Positions 46,900 to 58,073 of a stretch of 64,000 nucleotides of DNA are shown piece by piece. The position numbers were made by a program, and so were the translations under genes. Under the pieces are notes generated by a model, which saw nothing but the letters and a program-made list of their open reading frames with translations, was not told where the DNA came from and searched no databases. The stretch covers positions 45,730,332 to 45,794,331 of the forward strand of contig OZ024938.1 of the NCBI GenBank assembly GCA_964017235.1, given 5' to 3'. This DNA is from Sabellastarte sp. h YS-2021 (Eukaryota > Annelida > Polychaeta > Sabellida > Sabellidae). Each line of letters begins with the position of its first letter. Within the stretch, counting starts at the first letter, position 1.

Positions 46900-48460
46900 T
46901 TAACCCTTTTAAAGGTAGCCTTAAGACTGTGTTGACACTTCTCTATAGTAGTGTTACAAGTGGAAGCAGTCTTTGGAAAGTAGTTGTAAAATTGATGGTA
47001 GAGAGATTCTGCCTAGCTTGGTGCTCAAGTTCCTTTAGAACTTGTAGGGGAACCATGCCCATGGGAGCCCCAGAGAGTTTAGGAGAAATACAGATCTTGG
47101 CAAAGTCTGGATTAAGCTCATGAAGTTTTTCCTCAAAACAAGGTTGTCCCACCTTGTAATATTTTGCTGTTGAAGCAGGGGGTTATATATTTACCCTCAG
47201 GTAAATTAAAGGCCAGGAAGTCCTGCTCAAATTTCTCAAAGACATCTTTGAGATATGGACTTAAAGGGAGCATAGCTGATGGGCTTCTTGGCCTGAGCTC
47301 CTGTTGGCCTTTTTCATCGTCCAGGCCAAGCACAGTGGTAGAGGACCTAGGCATAGTTTCCCTGGGTCAGGGAGATCAAGTATGTGCCTAAAAGTCTCAG
47401 CTTCCCCTGCGTACTGTGAAGGGAGGTCAGACATATCTACCTCCCTGTAAAAGACTGGGTCTGGGTTATCCTGGGTTGTTGATCTTGCTCAGCAGGAGCC
47501 TGTTGAGGCGTACCAGACTTTTTAACAGGGACAGAGGACTGATCCTCCACTGAAGATGAAGATTGTGAATAGTATTTTGCCCGAACCTTGTAAGTGTTTC
47601 TTTTTGTCTGAGTGTTTCTTGGCTCTAGAAGAACACACCCTTTGAGGTTGTTCTGAGTGTTCGGATTGAAGATCCGAGTGTTTGGATTGAAGATCCGAGT
47701 GCTTGAAGCCATGATCAGACTGTACACTTTGGGTGAACCGTGGTAGAAGTGAGGGACCATAGAAGTCCGTTTCCATAGGTTGAGCATTCAAGTGATCGGA
47801 TCACCGAGGGTTCGGATGTATGATCGGGTCAGATTGTTTACTAGGTCCAGCTTTTGAAGTTGAAGTGGAGGTCTTATCTACCTCCGCTTTGGAGGCTTTT
47901 TTCATAGATTGCATTTCCTCTCTAAGAGATTCCATAGCCTCCAGCATGGATGCTTGAAAGACCCCCATTTGCTGTTGGAGGTGGATGTTGAATTGATTAC
48001 CCAGGGATTTTTCTAGTTTACTTTCTATCTTGTGTAAAGCTGTACCTGGGGTGGGTGGGACAGTTTCAGGTGTCCTTAAAGACAAAGACTCAAAAAGTAA
48101 GGGTTGGGGGTGTGGAGGAGATGAAAATAAGTTTTCAGCAGCACCCTCAAGGTCTGCTTGAGATCCAGAAAATGCCTCCACGTCATCCCCCAACGAGTCC
48201 AGATCATCATCTTTAGATGTATTACAGGTATTGGACACTTTTTGCTTTCTTACATATCTTTGTCTGTGCTTTATTTTAATCAGCTGTACTTCACTAAAAC
48301 CTGAGCAAATATTGCACGGCTTTTCATTGGTGACACAAGGGTCATCCCCTTTGCCAGCTTCTCTGCACGTGGCACAGTAGTTATGGGTATCAAAAGTAAA
48401 GCAAAAATGCCTGCATTTGGATGATCTAGGCTTGTTAGAACTCGTTTGGTGGGAGAACAT
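46900..48460 (-). pseudogene. DIRS Gag-like region (fossil)
   Basis: The N-terminal part has a Cys/His cluster (HFCFTFDTHNYCATC, then GKGDDPCVTNEKPCNIC) of the zinc-binding type found in DIRS Gag-like proteins. A charged, Ser-rich middle with a coiled-coil-like stretch and further low-complexity sequence follow. It is broken and gives no whole protein. Confidence 0.7.
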
Positions 48461-48850
48461 TTTTACAGCAATAAATCCAAGCAGTACACACCGGAACTCT
48501 CACAACAATGAAATATTTAAATGAATACTTATGCTGCACAATTTAAAGTTTATCAGAATAAGCTATGACATAAAATAAAACAAATGGCTGAATGGTAACA
48601 TCCAACAATATGTATATCCTGAGAAAACAGTGAAATAAAGTAAACTTATTTTAAACACTTGCAAGTCACGCAGCCAATGAGAGAAGAAGGATGAGACATG
48701 AGATTAAACTGCTATGGTACACTCTCAGGAGGGGATTCGATCAATACGAGACGTCTATTTTTCTTGGACGTTGGCCGGATGCCTGCGGCCTCACAAGAAA
48801 GTATTCAGTTCCACATGGCAAGTTATTGTAGCGCAATAAAAAGTGAGATT

Positions 48851-49434
48851 CATAACTGTGTTACAACTTACCTTTTCTTGTGAGAGTCTCACTGGCACCA
48901 AATAAGATTATTTTCACAAGATTAGTCAGATCTTGAAAAAAAATAATAAAACTCAAAATTTAAGCCTTATTGCAGTTTTAATTTGACAAATTGAATCACA
49001 AATACAATATAGTTAAAACAGTGAGGGTCACTGTCAAAAAATATGTATAAATCTTTTGGTTGTTTCAGAAATAGAGGAAGAAAGAAAGTATGACTGTTTT
49101 ACATGGCCTAAAGGTATTAGCAGAACGAAAGGTAACATATTTCCAATGATTTTACAATTAAAATTTTACAATAATGATTGACATTGGTCATGTAAGGTTT
49201 AATGGCCAAAAGTAGCATGCCTTTGTTTGAAACTGGGGTATTACAGGCACATTTTTGGCACCTTTCATACCTATAGACATGTGGGAGAGCCTATAACAGT
49301 AGTGTAATACTGCTTCTAGGAGGGAACTTCTGCTTCACTTGATCATGTGTTTGGAGAAGTAAGTTGCTTTGATATGAGAGTAAGATCATGAAAATGGGGA
49401 ATTCCCCTAAACTGGTGTGGGTTACACATCTTAT
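48851..49434. other. Non-coding spacer
   Basis: No gene is recognised. Confidence 0.35.
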
Positions 49435-49580
49435 GACCTGGTGGTGAGCACGTTTGGCATCTAATTACAGACTGTCACCTCAGTATGGGCTTGATTCTCA
49501 CAAGTGGCAATGCTGAAGATCTGTCGCAATGCCACACTGGCTGTTAAAATGGTTATAAGCCCTAATATGGACGTTTAGCT
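49435..49580 (+). mobile_element. Decayed tRNA-SINE-like fragment
   Basis: ACCTGGTGGTGAGCACG, then GGGCTTGATTCTCAC at A-box and B-box-like spacing, followed by GCAATGCTGAAG as in the SINE at 20435, and TATAAGCCCTAAT at the end. Similarity is weak and the boundaries are uncertain. Confidence 0.45.
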
Positions 49581-49689
49581 GGCACATCTAATATGCACTC
49601 TTTGTAGAAATAAATCAAATGCAGAAAATGAAAGAATCAAAACAGTTATGTCTGTTATAGATTCTCAATTAGATTCTCCCTATAGATAT

Positions 49690-52001
49690 CACATTATTTT
49701 GATTTTGGATAATATTATAAAGTATTCTTATCCTGGAAATCATATGTTCTAACAAACGTTAATAGTGCCACTCTATTTATGCCCTGCCCCAATTTCAGCA
49801 TTACTACTCAATTTTTGACATAACAAAATGCACAGGGTACTTGAGTCATGACCTAAGTAAGGGAGTAAGATGATTGTACCACATAGATTTAAGGGTGTAG
49901 CTATTCCATAGCTGTAAGTGTTATCCTGATTATGCTCTGGTTAATTTACGTGTTACATCTCAACTTTTGCATGAGTTATGAAATCAACAAGATGCACAGG
50001 GTACTTAAATGTTAAGCCAAGTCAGGGTGGAACAGGTTAGTTCTTGTGACAGGTGCTAAGTTTCAACATTACATCTCAACAGTTGACTGAGTTATGGACT
50101 TAACACGATGCAATGGATATTTTAGTTACGAACTGAGTCAGAGGTAAGATGACTCAACCACCTAGATGTAAGTACGATAGCTATTCCGTAGTTATTAATA
50201 ACACCTTGTTTATGACCTGTTCAAATTGCAGGATTACATCTCCACTTTTGAGTTATTGTCTTAAAGATGACAGGGTACCTGTGACAAGAGCCAAGTTAGT
50301 TGACAAGAAGTCTGTCCAACATAGATGCAAGTGTTGTAGCTAATCCATAGCTGTGCCACCCTGATGATAGCTATTCTGTAAGTGCCATTCTAATTATGCC
50401 CTGCCTAAACAAGATGCACAGGGTACTTGAGTCATAAACCTAGTCAGAGGTAAGATGACTGCCCCCTAGATGTAATTCAGATAGCTGTTCCATACCTATA
50501 AGTGCTATTCTGATAATGATCTGCCCAAATTTCAGCATTATATCTCAATCTTTGAGTTATGGACTTAACAACATACAAAGGATACTTAGTTTATAAGACA
50601 AGTCAGGGGTAAGATGGCATCCCCACCTAGATGTATGTCAGATAGCTGTTCCATAGTTATAAGTGCTAGCATGATTATTCTCTGCCTAAATTTCAATGCT
50701 ATATCTCGACATTTGACTGAGTTCAGGATTTAACAAGACACAGAGTCCTTAAATCATAAGCCAAGCTGGGGGTAAGATGACCCGCTCACCTATATGTAAG
50801 TCTGGTAGCTATTCCACAGTTATTAGTGCCACCCTGATTATGCCCTGCCTGAATTTCAGCTTTACATCTTAAGTTTTGACCGAGTTTCTGACTTGACAAG
50901 ATGCACAGTGTACATAAATCTAGTAGGGGGGTAAGATGACTGTCCCCCTAGATATAAGTCAGATAGCTGTTCCATAGTTATAAGTGCTTCCTGAGTATGC
51001 CCTGTCCAAATTACAGCATTGCATCTCTGTATTTGACTGAGTTACTGACTTCACAAAATTCCTTGGGTACTTAGTTCATATGCCAGGTCAGGAAGTACGA
51101 TGGCTTCCCCACCTAGATGTAGGTGATATAGTTATTCCACAGTTATAAGTGCCATCCCAATAAACCCTTGCTCAAATTTCAGCATTACATCTTATGTTTC
51201 AAATAAGTAAATGGACTTTAGATGTAAAGGGTACTTGAATCATTAGCATAGTGGGGTGATAAGATGACTATCACCCAAGATGTAAGTCAGATAGCTGTTC
51301 TGTACTTATTAGTATCATCCTGATTATGGCATGCCTAAATTTCAGCAATGCATCTCAATGTTTGACTGAGTTATGGACATAACATGCACAATGTACTTCG
51401 TTTATAAGCCAAATCATGGGTAAGATGCCGTAATCCCTACCTTGATGTAAGTCATATAGCTATACCATAGTTACAAGTACCACCCTGGTTATGCCCTACC
51501 CAAATTTCAGCGTTACATCTCAATATTTGACTAAGTGATGGACTTACCTGGATGCACAAGATACCTATTTCATAAGCCAAGTCAACCGGTAACATGGTTC
51601 TCTCATCTAGATGCGAGTCCAATAGCTAATCCACAGTAGTAAGTGCCACACTATTTATGCCCTGCTGAAAAATTTGAGCATTACTTCTCAAGTTTTGACA
51701 ACAACAAGATTCATATGGTACTTGAGTTAAGTTAAGTCAAGAGCCAAGTAAGCGGGCAAGATGACTCACCCACATAAATTTAAAACTGATAGCTATTTCA
51801 AAGCTATATTAGTGCCACCCTGACGATGCCCTGCCTTAATTTCAGCATTTGCTCTTAAGTTTGGACTGAGTTACTGACTTGACAAGATGCACAGGGCAAA
51901 GTCAGTGAGGTGAATGCTCCACCTAGATTTAAGCCAGATATCTATTAAAGAGATATTAGTGCCCTGATTATGCCCTGCTCAGTTACAGCATTACATCTTA
52001 A
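49690..52001 (+). repeat. Degenerate array E, about 165-bp unit, left part
   Basis: Units repeat AGATGTAAGTCAGATAGCTA, TTCCATAGTTATAAGTGCCA, CCTGATTATGCCCTGCC, AAATTTCAGCATTACATCTC, TTTGACTGAGTTATGGACTT and GATGCACAGGGTACTT. GACTGAGTT-type anchors at about 50713, 50879 and 51038 give a period near 165. Units are much more diverged than arrays A-D, so the array is old. It is cut by element C2. Confidence 0.85.
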
Positions 52002-55000
52002 TTATGTCCACCCCCCTGGGGGGTGGATATATTATTTTTGCTTTTTTCGCCGTCCGATGTCCGTTGTCCGATGTCCGGCGTCCGATGTCCGGCGTCACGC
52101 ATGGTTTCCGCTCATTTAAAGGAAAAGTATTAGAGCTATTGTCACCAAATTTGGTATGCAGGCTTATTGGGTCAGTAGCTTGCTTGGGATTGCTTTTGGC
52201 TGTTGTACCTCTTTTGCTTACTGAGTAATACTTAAGTACAGCTATTTTCAGTACCCATTGGTTTCCGTGCATTTAAGCCAAAATAATTAAAGATATTTTA
52301 CTACAATTTTGAATACAAGATTGTTATGTCCATAGCTCGCTTGGTATTGCATTTGGGACTGATAGCTTTGTCAGTACATGAGTAATAGCCATTTAGGTAC
52401 TTCATTGTGTATTTTCAGTACTACTTTTGAGTAATTTGCTAATATCTCAGAAACTGTAAGAGATAGAGCGATTTCGACAGAATTTTTGACCCACAGGGTA
52501 TCTAAGGAATGCAATCTATGCAATTTTCCAAAAATTTTCCCCTCCCCAAAAATGGCGGCCATTTTGAATTTTTGAATTTTTGCCCAAAATGGCAAAACAC
52601 TAATTTGCTTCTATCTCCTTAACCGTGCGAGATAGAGCGATTTCGGCAAAATTTTCGACCCACAGGGTATCTGAAGAGTGTACTCTTTGCAATTTTCAAA
52701 AAATTTTCCCCTCCCCAAAAATGGCAGCCATTTTGAATTTTAGAATTTTTGCCAAAAATGGCAAAACACAAATTTCCTTCTATCTCCTTAACCGTGTGAG
52801 ATAGAGCGATTTCGTCGAAATTTTCAACCCACAGGGTATCTAAGGAGTGTACTCTTTGCAATTTTCCAAAAATTTTCCCCTCCCCAAAAATGGCGGCCAT
52901 TTTGAATTTTCGAATTTTTGCCAAAAATGGCAAAACACAAATTTGCTTCTATCTCCTTAACCGTGCGAGATAGAGCGATTTCGTCAAAATTTTCGACCCA
53001 CAGGGTATCTGAGCATTGTACTCTTGGTAATTTTTAAAAAATTTTCCCCTCCCCAAAAATGGCGGCCATTTTGAATTTTCGAATTTTTGCCAAAAATGGC
53101 AAAACACAAATTTGCTTCTATCTCCTTAACCGTGCGAGATAGAGCGATTTCGTGGAAATTTTCGACCCACAGGGTATCTAAGGAATGTAATATTTGCAAT
53201 TTTCAAAAAAATTTCCCCTCCCCAAAAATGGCGGCCATTTTGAATTTTCGAATTTTTGCCAAAAATATCAAAACACAAATTTGCTTCTATCTCCTTAACC
53301 GTGCGAGATAGAGCGATTTCGTCGAAATTTTCGAGCGACAGGGGATCTAAGGAATGCAATCTTTGCAATTTTCCAAAAATTTTCCCCTCCCCAAAAATGG
53401 CGGCCATTTTGAATTTTCGAATTTTTGCCAAAAATGGCAAAACACAAATTTGCTTCTATCTCCTTAACCGTGCGAGATAGAGCGATTTCGTCAAAATTTT
53501 TGACCCACAGGGTATCTGAGCATTGTACTCTTGGTAATTTTTAAAAAATTTTCCCCTCCCCAAAAATGGCGGCCATTTTGAATTTTCGAATTTTTGCCAA
53601 AAATGGCAAAACACAAATTTGCTTCTATCTCCTTAACCGTGCGAGATAGAGCGATTTCGTGGAAATTTTCGACCCACAGGGTATCTAAGGAATGTAATAT
53701 TTGCAATTTTCAAAAAATTTTCCCCTCCCCAAAAATGGCGGCCATTTTGAATTTTTGCCAAAAATGGCAAAACACTAATTTGCTTCTATCTCCTTGACCG
53801 TGCGAGATAGAGTGATTTCGTCGAAATTTTCGACCCACAGGGTATCTAAGGAATGCAATCTTTGCAATTTTCCAACAATTTTCCCCTCCCCAAAAATGGC
53901 GGCCATTTTGAATTTTCGAATTTTTGCCAAAAATGGCAAAACACAAATTTGCTTCTATCTCCTTAACCGTGCCAGATAGAGCGATTTGCGTCAAAATTTT
54001 CGACCCACAGGGTATCTGAGCATTGTACTCTTGGTAATTTTTAAAAAATTTTCCCCTCCCCAAAAATGGCGGCCATTTTGAATTTTCGATTTTTTGCCAA
54101 AAATGGTAAAACACTAATTTGCTTCTATCTCCTTAACCGTGCGAGATAGAGCGATTTCGGCAAAATTTTCGACGCACAGGGTATCTAAGCGATGCAATCT
54201 TTGCAATTTTCAAAAAATTTTCCCCTCCCCAAAAATGGCGGCCATTTTGAATTTTCGAGTTTTTGCCAAAAATGGCAGAACACAAATTTGCTTCTATCTC
54301 CTTAACCGTGCGAGATAGAGCGATTTCGTCGAAATTTTCAACCCACAGGGTATCTAAGGAATGCAATCTTTGCAATTTTCAAAAAATTTTCCCCTCCCCA
54401 AAAATGGCGGCCATTTTGAATTTTCGAAGTTTTGCCAAAAATGGCAAAACACAAATTTCCTTCTATCTCCTTAACCATGCGAGATAGAGCGATTTCGTCA
54501 AAATTTTCGACCCACAGGTATTTGAGCATTGTATTCTTGGCAATTTTAAAAAAAATTTCCCCTCCCCTAAAATGGCGGCCACTTTTGAATTTTCGAATTT
54601 TTGCCAAAAATGGCAAAACACAAACTGGCCTTAACCGTGCTTCTATCTCCTTAACCATGCGAGATAGAGCGATTTCGTCGAAATTTTCAACCCACAGGGT
54701 ATCTAAGGAATGTAATCTTTGCAATTTTCAAAAAATTTTCCCCTCCCCAAAAATGGCAGCCATTTTGAATTTTCGAATTTTTGCCCAAAATGGAAAAACA
54801 CAAACTGGCCTTAACCGTGCAAAATAGAGTTATTTTGTTGAAATTTTCGACCCATAGGGTATCTAAGAAATGTACTCTTGGCAATTTTCAAAAAAATTTC
54901 CTTTTCCCAAAAATGGCGGCCATTTTGAATTTTCAAATTTTTGCCCAAAATAGAAAAACAGGAATTTGCTTCTATCTTCTTAACCGTGCAAGATAGAGTG

Positions 55001-55241
55001 ATTTCGTCAAAATTTTCAACCCAACCAATGCAAAAAGGCACGAAGCTGAAATAATTTACATCTACACTAACAAATATTTAAGCATCATTGATATATTTTA
55101 CAAATGAAACAGGGTCTTGTAAGACTACTGTACAATTTGGGCAAAAGGTTCATGGGTGGACATTACACATGATAATGTGTGTTCTTCTATGCTATCCTGT
55201 TTCTATTCGCATCTACTATCAACAGGGCGGCCTATTTCTAG
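52002..55241 (+). mobile_element. Helitron-like element C2
   Basis: Same ends as C1 (TTATGTCCACC ... TTTCTAG). It lies between host CATCTTAA and TTTTTGACTGAG, which together restore array E's text, again at A|T. The 5' unique region and the 3' tail (55015-55241) are nearly identical to C1. C2 is 3,240 bp, 528 bp longer than C1, which equals about three monomers. No protein gene is present. Confidence 0.78.
52455..55015 (+). repeat. Array in C2, about 168-bp unit, about 15 copies
   Basis: Same monomer as C1 (GCGAGATAGAGCGATTTCG; TTTTCCCCTCCCCAAAA; palindrome AAAATGGCGGCCATTTT). A longer duplicated block is visible: several hundred bases around 52960-53230 recur almost exactly at about 53465-53740, showing multi-unit amplification within the array. 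Confidence 0.92.
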
Positions 55242-56560
55242 TTTTTGACTGAGTTACTGACATGACATGATGCAAAGGGTACTTGTGTGTTTGAGTCGAG
55301 TCAGTGGGTAAGAGGATTCCCTCATCTAGACGCAAGTCATATAGCTATTTCATGGTAGTAAATGCCATCCTAGTTAAGCCCTGTCTAAATTTCAAAATTA
55401 GATCTTAAGTTTTCAATGAGTTACTGACTTAACAAGTCTGTGGGTAAGATGATTCCTCCATGTAGATGTAAGTTAGATATCTATTCCACAAATATTAGTG
55501 CCATTCTCATTATGCCCTGCTGAAATTTCAGGTTTACATATCAAGTTTTGATTGAGTTTTATGGACACAACAAGATGCACAGGATACTTATGTCAGGAGT
55601 CAGGGGATAAGATAATTCATCTACATAGATGTAAGTCTGATAGCCATTCCACAGTTTTTAGTGTCAACCTCATTATGGCCAGCCCAAATTTCAGTGTCAT
55701 ATCTTAGTATTTGACTGAGTTATGGACTTAACATGATGCACAGGGTACTAGCCGTAAGTCTAGTAGGAAGTAAGATGATTGTCCACTAAAAGTAAGTCAA
55801 ATAACTATTCCATAGGTAATTCAGTATTACCTCATAGTATTTGACTGAGTTATGGACTTAACATGATGCACAGCTTACTTCAGTCATGAGTCAAGTCAGG
55901 GGGTAAACTGGCTCACCTACTTACATAAGTCAGATAGCTAATCCATAGTTATAAGTGCCATTCTGATAATGCTCTGCCCACATTTCAGTATTACATCTCA
56001 ATATTTGACCGAGTTATGGACTTACAAATATGCCTAAGATACCCATTTCACAAGACAAGTCAGATGTTAGTGATTCCCTTGTCTAGATGTAAGGTAAGCT
56101 AAGGTAAAGTACAAAGCATTTATAAAGTGCCAAAATTGATGTAAACATCCTCTAAGACACTGATGTCCAAAAAGGGGATAGTCCAGGTCCAAAAAGGAGG
56201 TCAGTATCCATATTAGATGTAAGACAGATAGCTATTCTGTAGTTATAAGTACATTGCTATTAATACTCTGCCAAAATTTCAACATTATATTTCAAGTAGT
56301 GACCCATCTTGTGGATACAAGAAGATGCACAGGGTACTTGAATCTTGGGCTGAGTTAGGGGGTAAGATGACTCACCCATGTATACCTATACCTATGCCAT
56401 AGTTCTTATTTGCCACCCCGATTACACCCTGCACAAATTTCAGCATTATATCTAAAGCTATGACTTATTTGTGGACACAACAAGATGCACAGGTTACTTG
56501 AATCATGATCCACATCAGGGGCTAAGATGACTCACATACTTAGATATAAGTCCGACTACT
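55242..56560 (+). repeat. Degenerate array E, right part
   Basis: Array E continues with the same blocks (GACTGAGTTATGGACTTAAC; GATGCACAGGGTACT; TATTCCATAGTTATAAG) to about 56560. One unit near 56095-56205 is replaced by unrelated GTAAGGTAAGCTAAGGTAAA sequence. It ends about 150 bp before the glycosyltransferase exon, so the array probably sits in that gene's intron. Confidence 0.8.
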
Positions 56561-56709
56561 TGTTCCAATATAGCTTAAGCAATGTGTTGATAATGACACA
56601 AAGCCCTATTGAATTAATCCAAAATTATGAAATTACAAAAGCAGTTTATCAAAAGTGTAAAGCAGTTTGCTGATAAAACAATATTCTATAATGTTTCTTA
56701 TTGTTTCAG

Positions 56710-57798
56710 AAATCCACAGTGCTGTTGGCTTTCCTGGTGATAAACATAATCTGCTTCATCATTGGTATCACTCATCACAGCAACACTTTTGATGCCGCAG
56801 AAGATCAAGATGTTGATGTCATGCTGGTGGACCATGAAAGAGTAAAAGCCTCATCACATCAAGATAAATCATTAGACAATCTCCATGCAGAATGTAATTG
56901 TCCAAAGCTGGAAAAGCCAACATGTCCACCAGTTACTGGTAATAGCCCTAAGGATAAATCTAAACAGCCAGATGTTCCTCAGAAGATTGGAGAAGACTTT
57001 AATATTAATGATGAATTCCAAGTGCCAAATATAGTACATTACATTTGGTATAACACGAAGCCATCACCATTTCGCTTCCATCACATGCTAAGTGTCATGA
57101 GCGCTAGTAAGTTTTTGAATCCTGAGGTAATCTACTTCCACACAGACAATGAGCCGACAGGAGAATTCTGGGACAGAACCAAATCTCTGCCAAAACTGAA
57201 GATCAATAAACGTGACCCACCATTGAAATTATATGGTGAAGATGTGAAACCTCCACATTTTTATACATCACACTCAAACGTTGATAGAGTGAAAGTATTA
57301 ATGGAATATGGTGGAATTTACTTAGACTTTGATGTCTTTGTGATAAGATCCTTTGATGAACTCAGGAAAAAAGTCTGTACAGTTGGCTTGGAATCTGACA
57401 AAAAAGCATGTGGTAGTGTCATAGTGTGTTCAAAAGATGCTTTCTTTTTACGATTATGGATCAATTCTTACCTGGATGATTACCAAATGGATGAATGGGC
57501 ATACAACACTGGACAGGTGCCTTTTAATCTAGCCAGACGTTTCCCTGAATTAGTCAGTGTAGAGAAAACCAAAATAAACCGTCCAAATTTCAAAGAACTG
57601 GATACACTATGGGGAGATAAAACATTTAATTGGCGTGAAAACTATGCTGTACATACTTGGTATAGGTTATGGAAAGAATGGAGTGGCATGTTTAAAGGTG
57701 TGGAACCAGATCCTGAAAATATCAAAACACTTAACAATACATTTGGACAAATTGCCAGAACTATTTTGTATGGATCTTCTGATTTTGTACTCAAGTGA
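56710..57798 (+). CDS. Type II membrane glycosyltransferase, GT32-like, main exon
   Basis: The frame shows a short N-terminal stub, a hydrophobic anchor (LLAFLVINIICFIIGI), a stem rich in charged residues and Cys, then a catalytic domain. That domain has VPNIVHYIWY, a YGGIYLDFDVFVIRSFDEL segment with the metal/nucleotide-sugar-binding DXD motif (DFD), and TFGQIARTILYG near the end. This matches the Gly_transf_sug (DXD) families including GT32 and a Golgi luminal enzyme; the donor and acceptor cannot be read. There is no ATG before the anchor: ATTGTTTCAG at 56700-56709 is a good acceptor, so the exon starts at 56710 in phase 0 and the Met lies upstream. The TGA at 57796 overlaps a donor-like GTGAGT at 57795, leaving a possible spliced C-terminus. 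It is unlike the surrounding repeats in composition and shows no breaks. Confidence 0.85.
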   Translation, partial: KSTVLLAFLVINIICFIIGITHHSNTFDAAEDQDVDVMLVDHERVKASSHQDKSLDNLHAECNCPKLEKPTCPPVTGNSPKDKSKQPDVPQKIGEDFNINDEFQVPNIVHYIWYNTKPSPFRFHHMLSVMSASKFLNPEVIYFHTDNEPTGEFWDRTKSLPKLKINKRDPPLKLYGEDVKPPHFYTSHSNVDRVKVLMEYGGIYLDFDVFVIRSFDELRKKVCTVGLESDKKACGSVIVCSKDAFFLRLWINSYLDDYQMDEWAYNTGQVPFNLARRFPELVSVEKTKINRPNFKELDTLWGDKTFNWRENYAVHTWYRLWKEWSGMFKGVEPDPENIKTLNNTFGQIARTILYGSSDFVLK

Positions 57799-58030
57799 GT
57801 ATCTAGAACTAAAAGTTGCCACAGTTTGAGACATTCATCATGATAGGGCAGCATTTATAAGTAAGACAACATACTCAAATTGGTCAAAATTTTGCATCAT
57901 GAATATCAAATGCAGTCAAAATAATTACAAATGTCCAAGGAATTTTCCACAAGTTAAGAAAGGAGCAGGGGTTTCCTTACTGGCAATTCATAAACTGTGG
58001 CAATTTTTACATAATATTTTCTTACTGTAG
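57799..58030 (+). other. 3' UTR or possible last intron of the glycosyltransferase
   Basis: If the GTGAGT at 57795 is used, this is an intron ending in TTTTCTTACTGTAG at 58030. If not, it is 3' UTR. The two readings cannot be separated from sequence alone. Confidence 0.4.
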
Positions 58031-58073
58031 ATGTGATAAATTCAAGAGTCCTTCGAAAAGAGCGCTTATTTGA
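58031..58073 (+). other. Possible alternative last coding exon
   Basis: Joined to 57794 it keeps frame and would replace the terminal Lys-stop by KCDKFKSPSKRALI and a TGA at 58071. The acceptor is strong (pyrimidine tract then TAG). Known GT32-like proteins vary at this end, so it is not decisive. Confidence 0.3.

Larger units (their letters stand above)
41275..48850 (-). mobile_element. DIRS-type tyrosine-recombinase retroelement, fossil
   Basis: Transcribed leftward. The order is Gag-like region, reverse transcriptase with RNase H, then tyrosine recombinase, as in DIRS1-like elements. About 38 bp at each end are inverted copies of one another (CAGTTCCACATGG...TATTGTAGCGC, at about 41277-41312 and 48812-48847). 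Element D2 has inserted near its left end. The coding region is broken in roughly ten places and is not functional. The motifs remain easily read, so the copy is old but not ancient. Confidence 0.85.
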
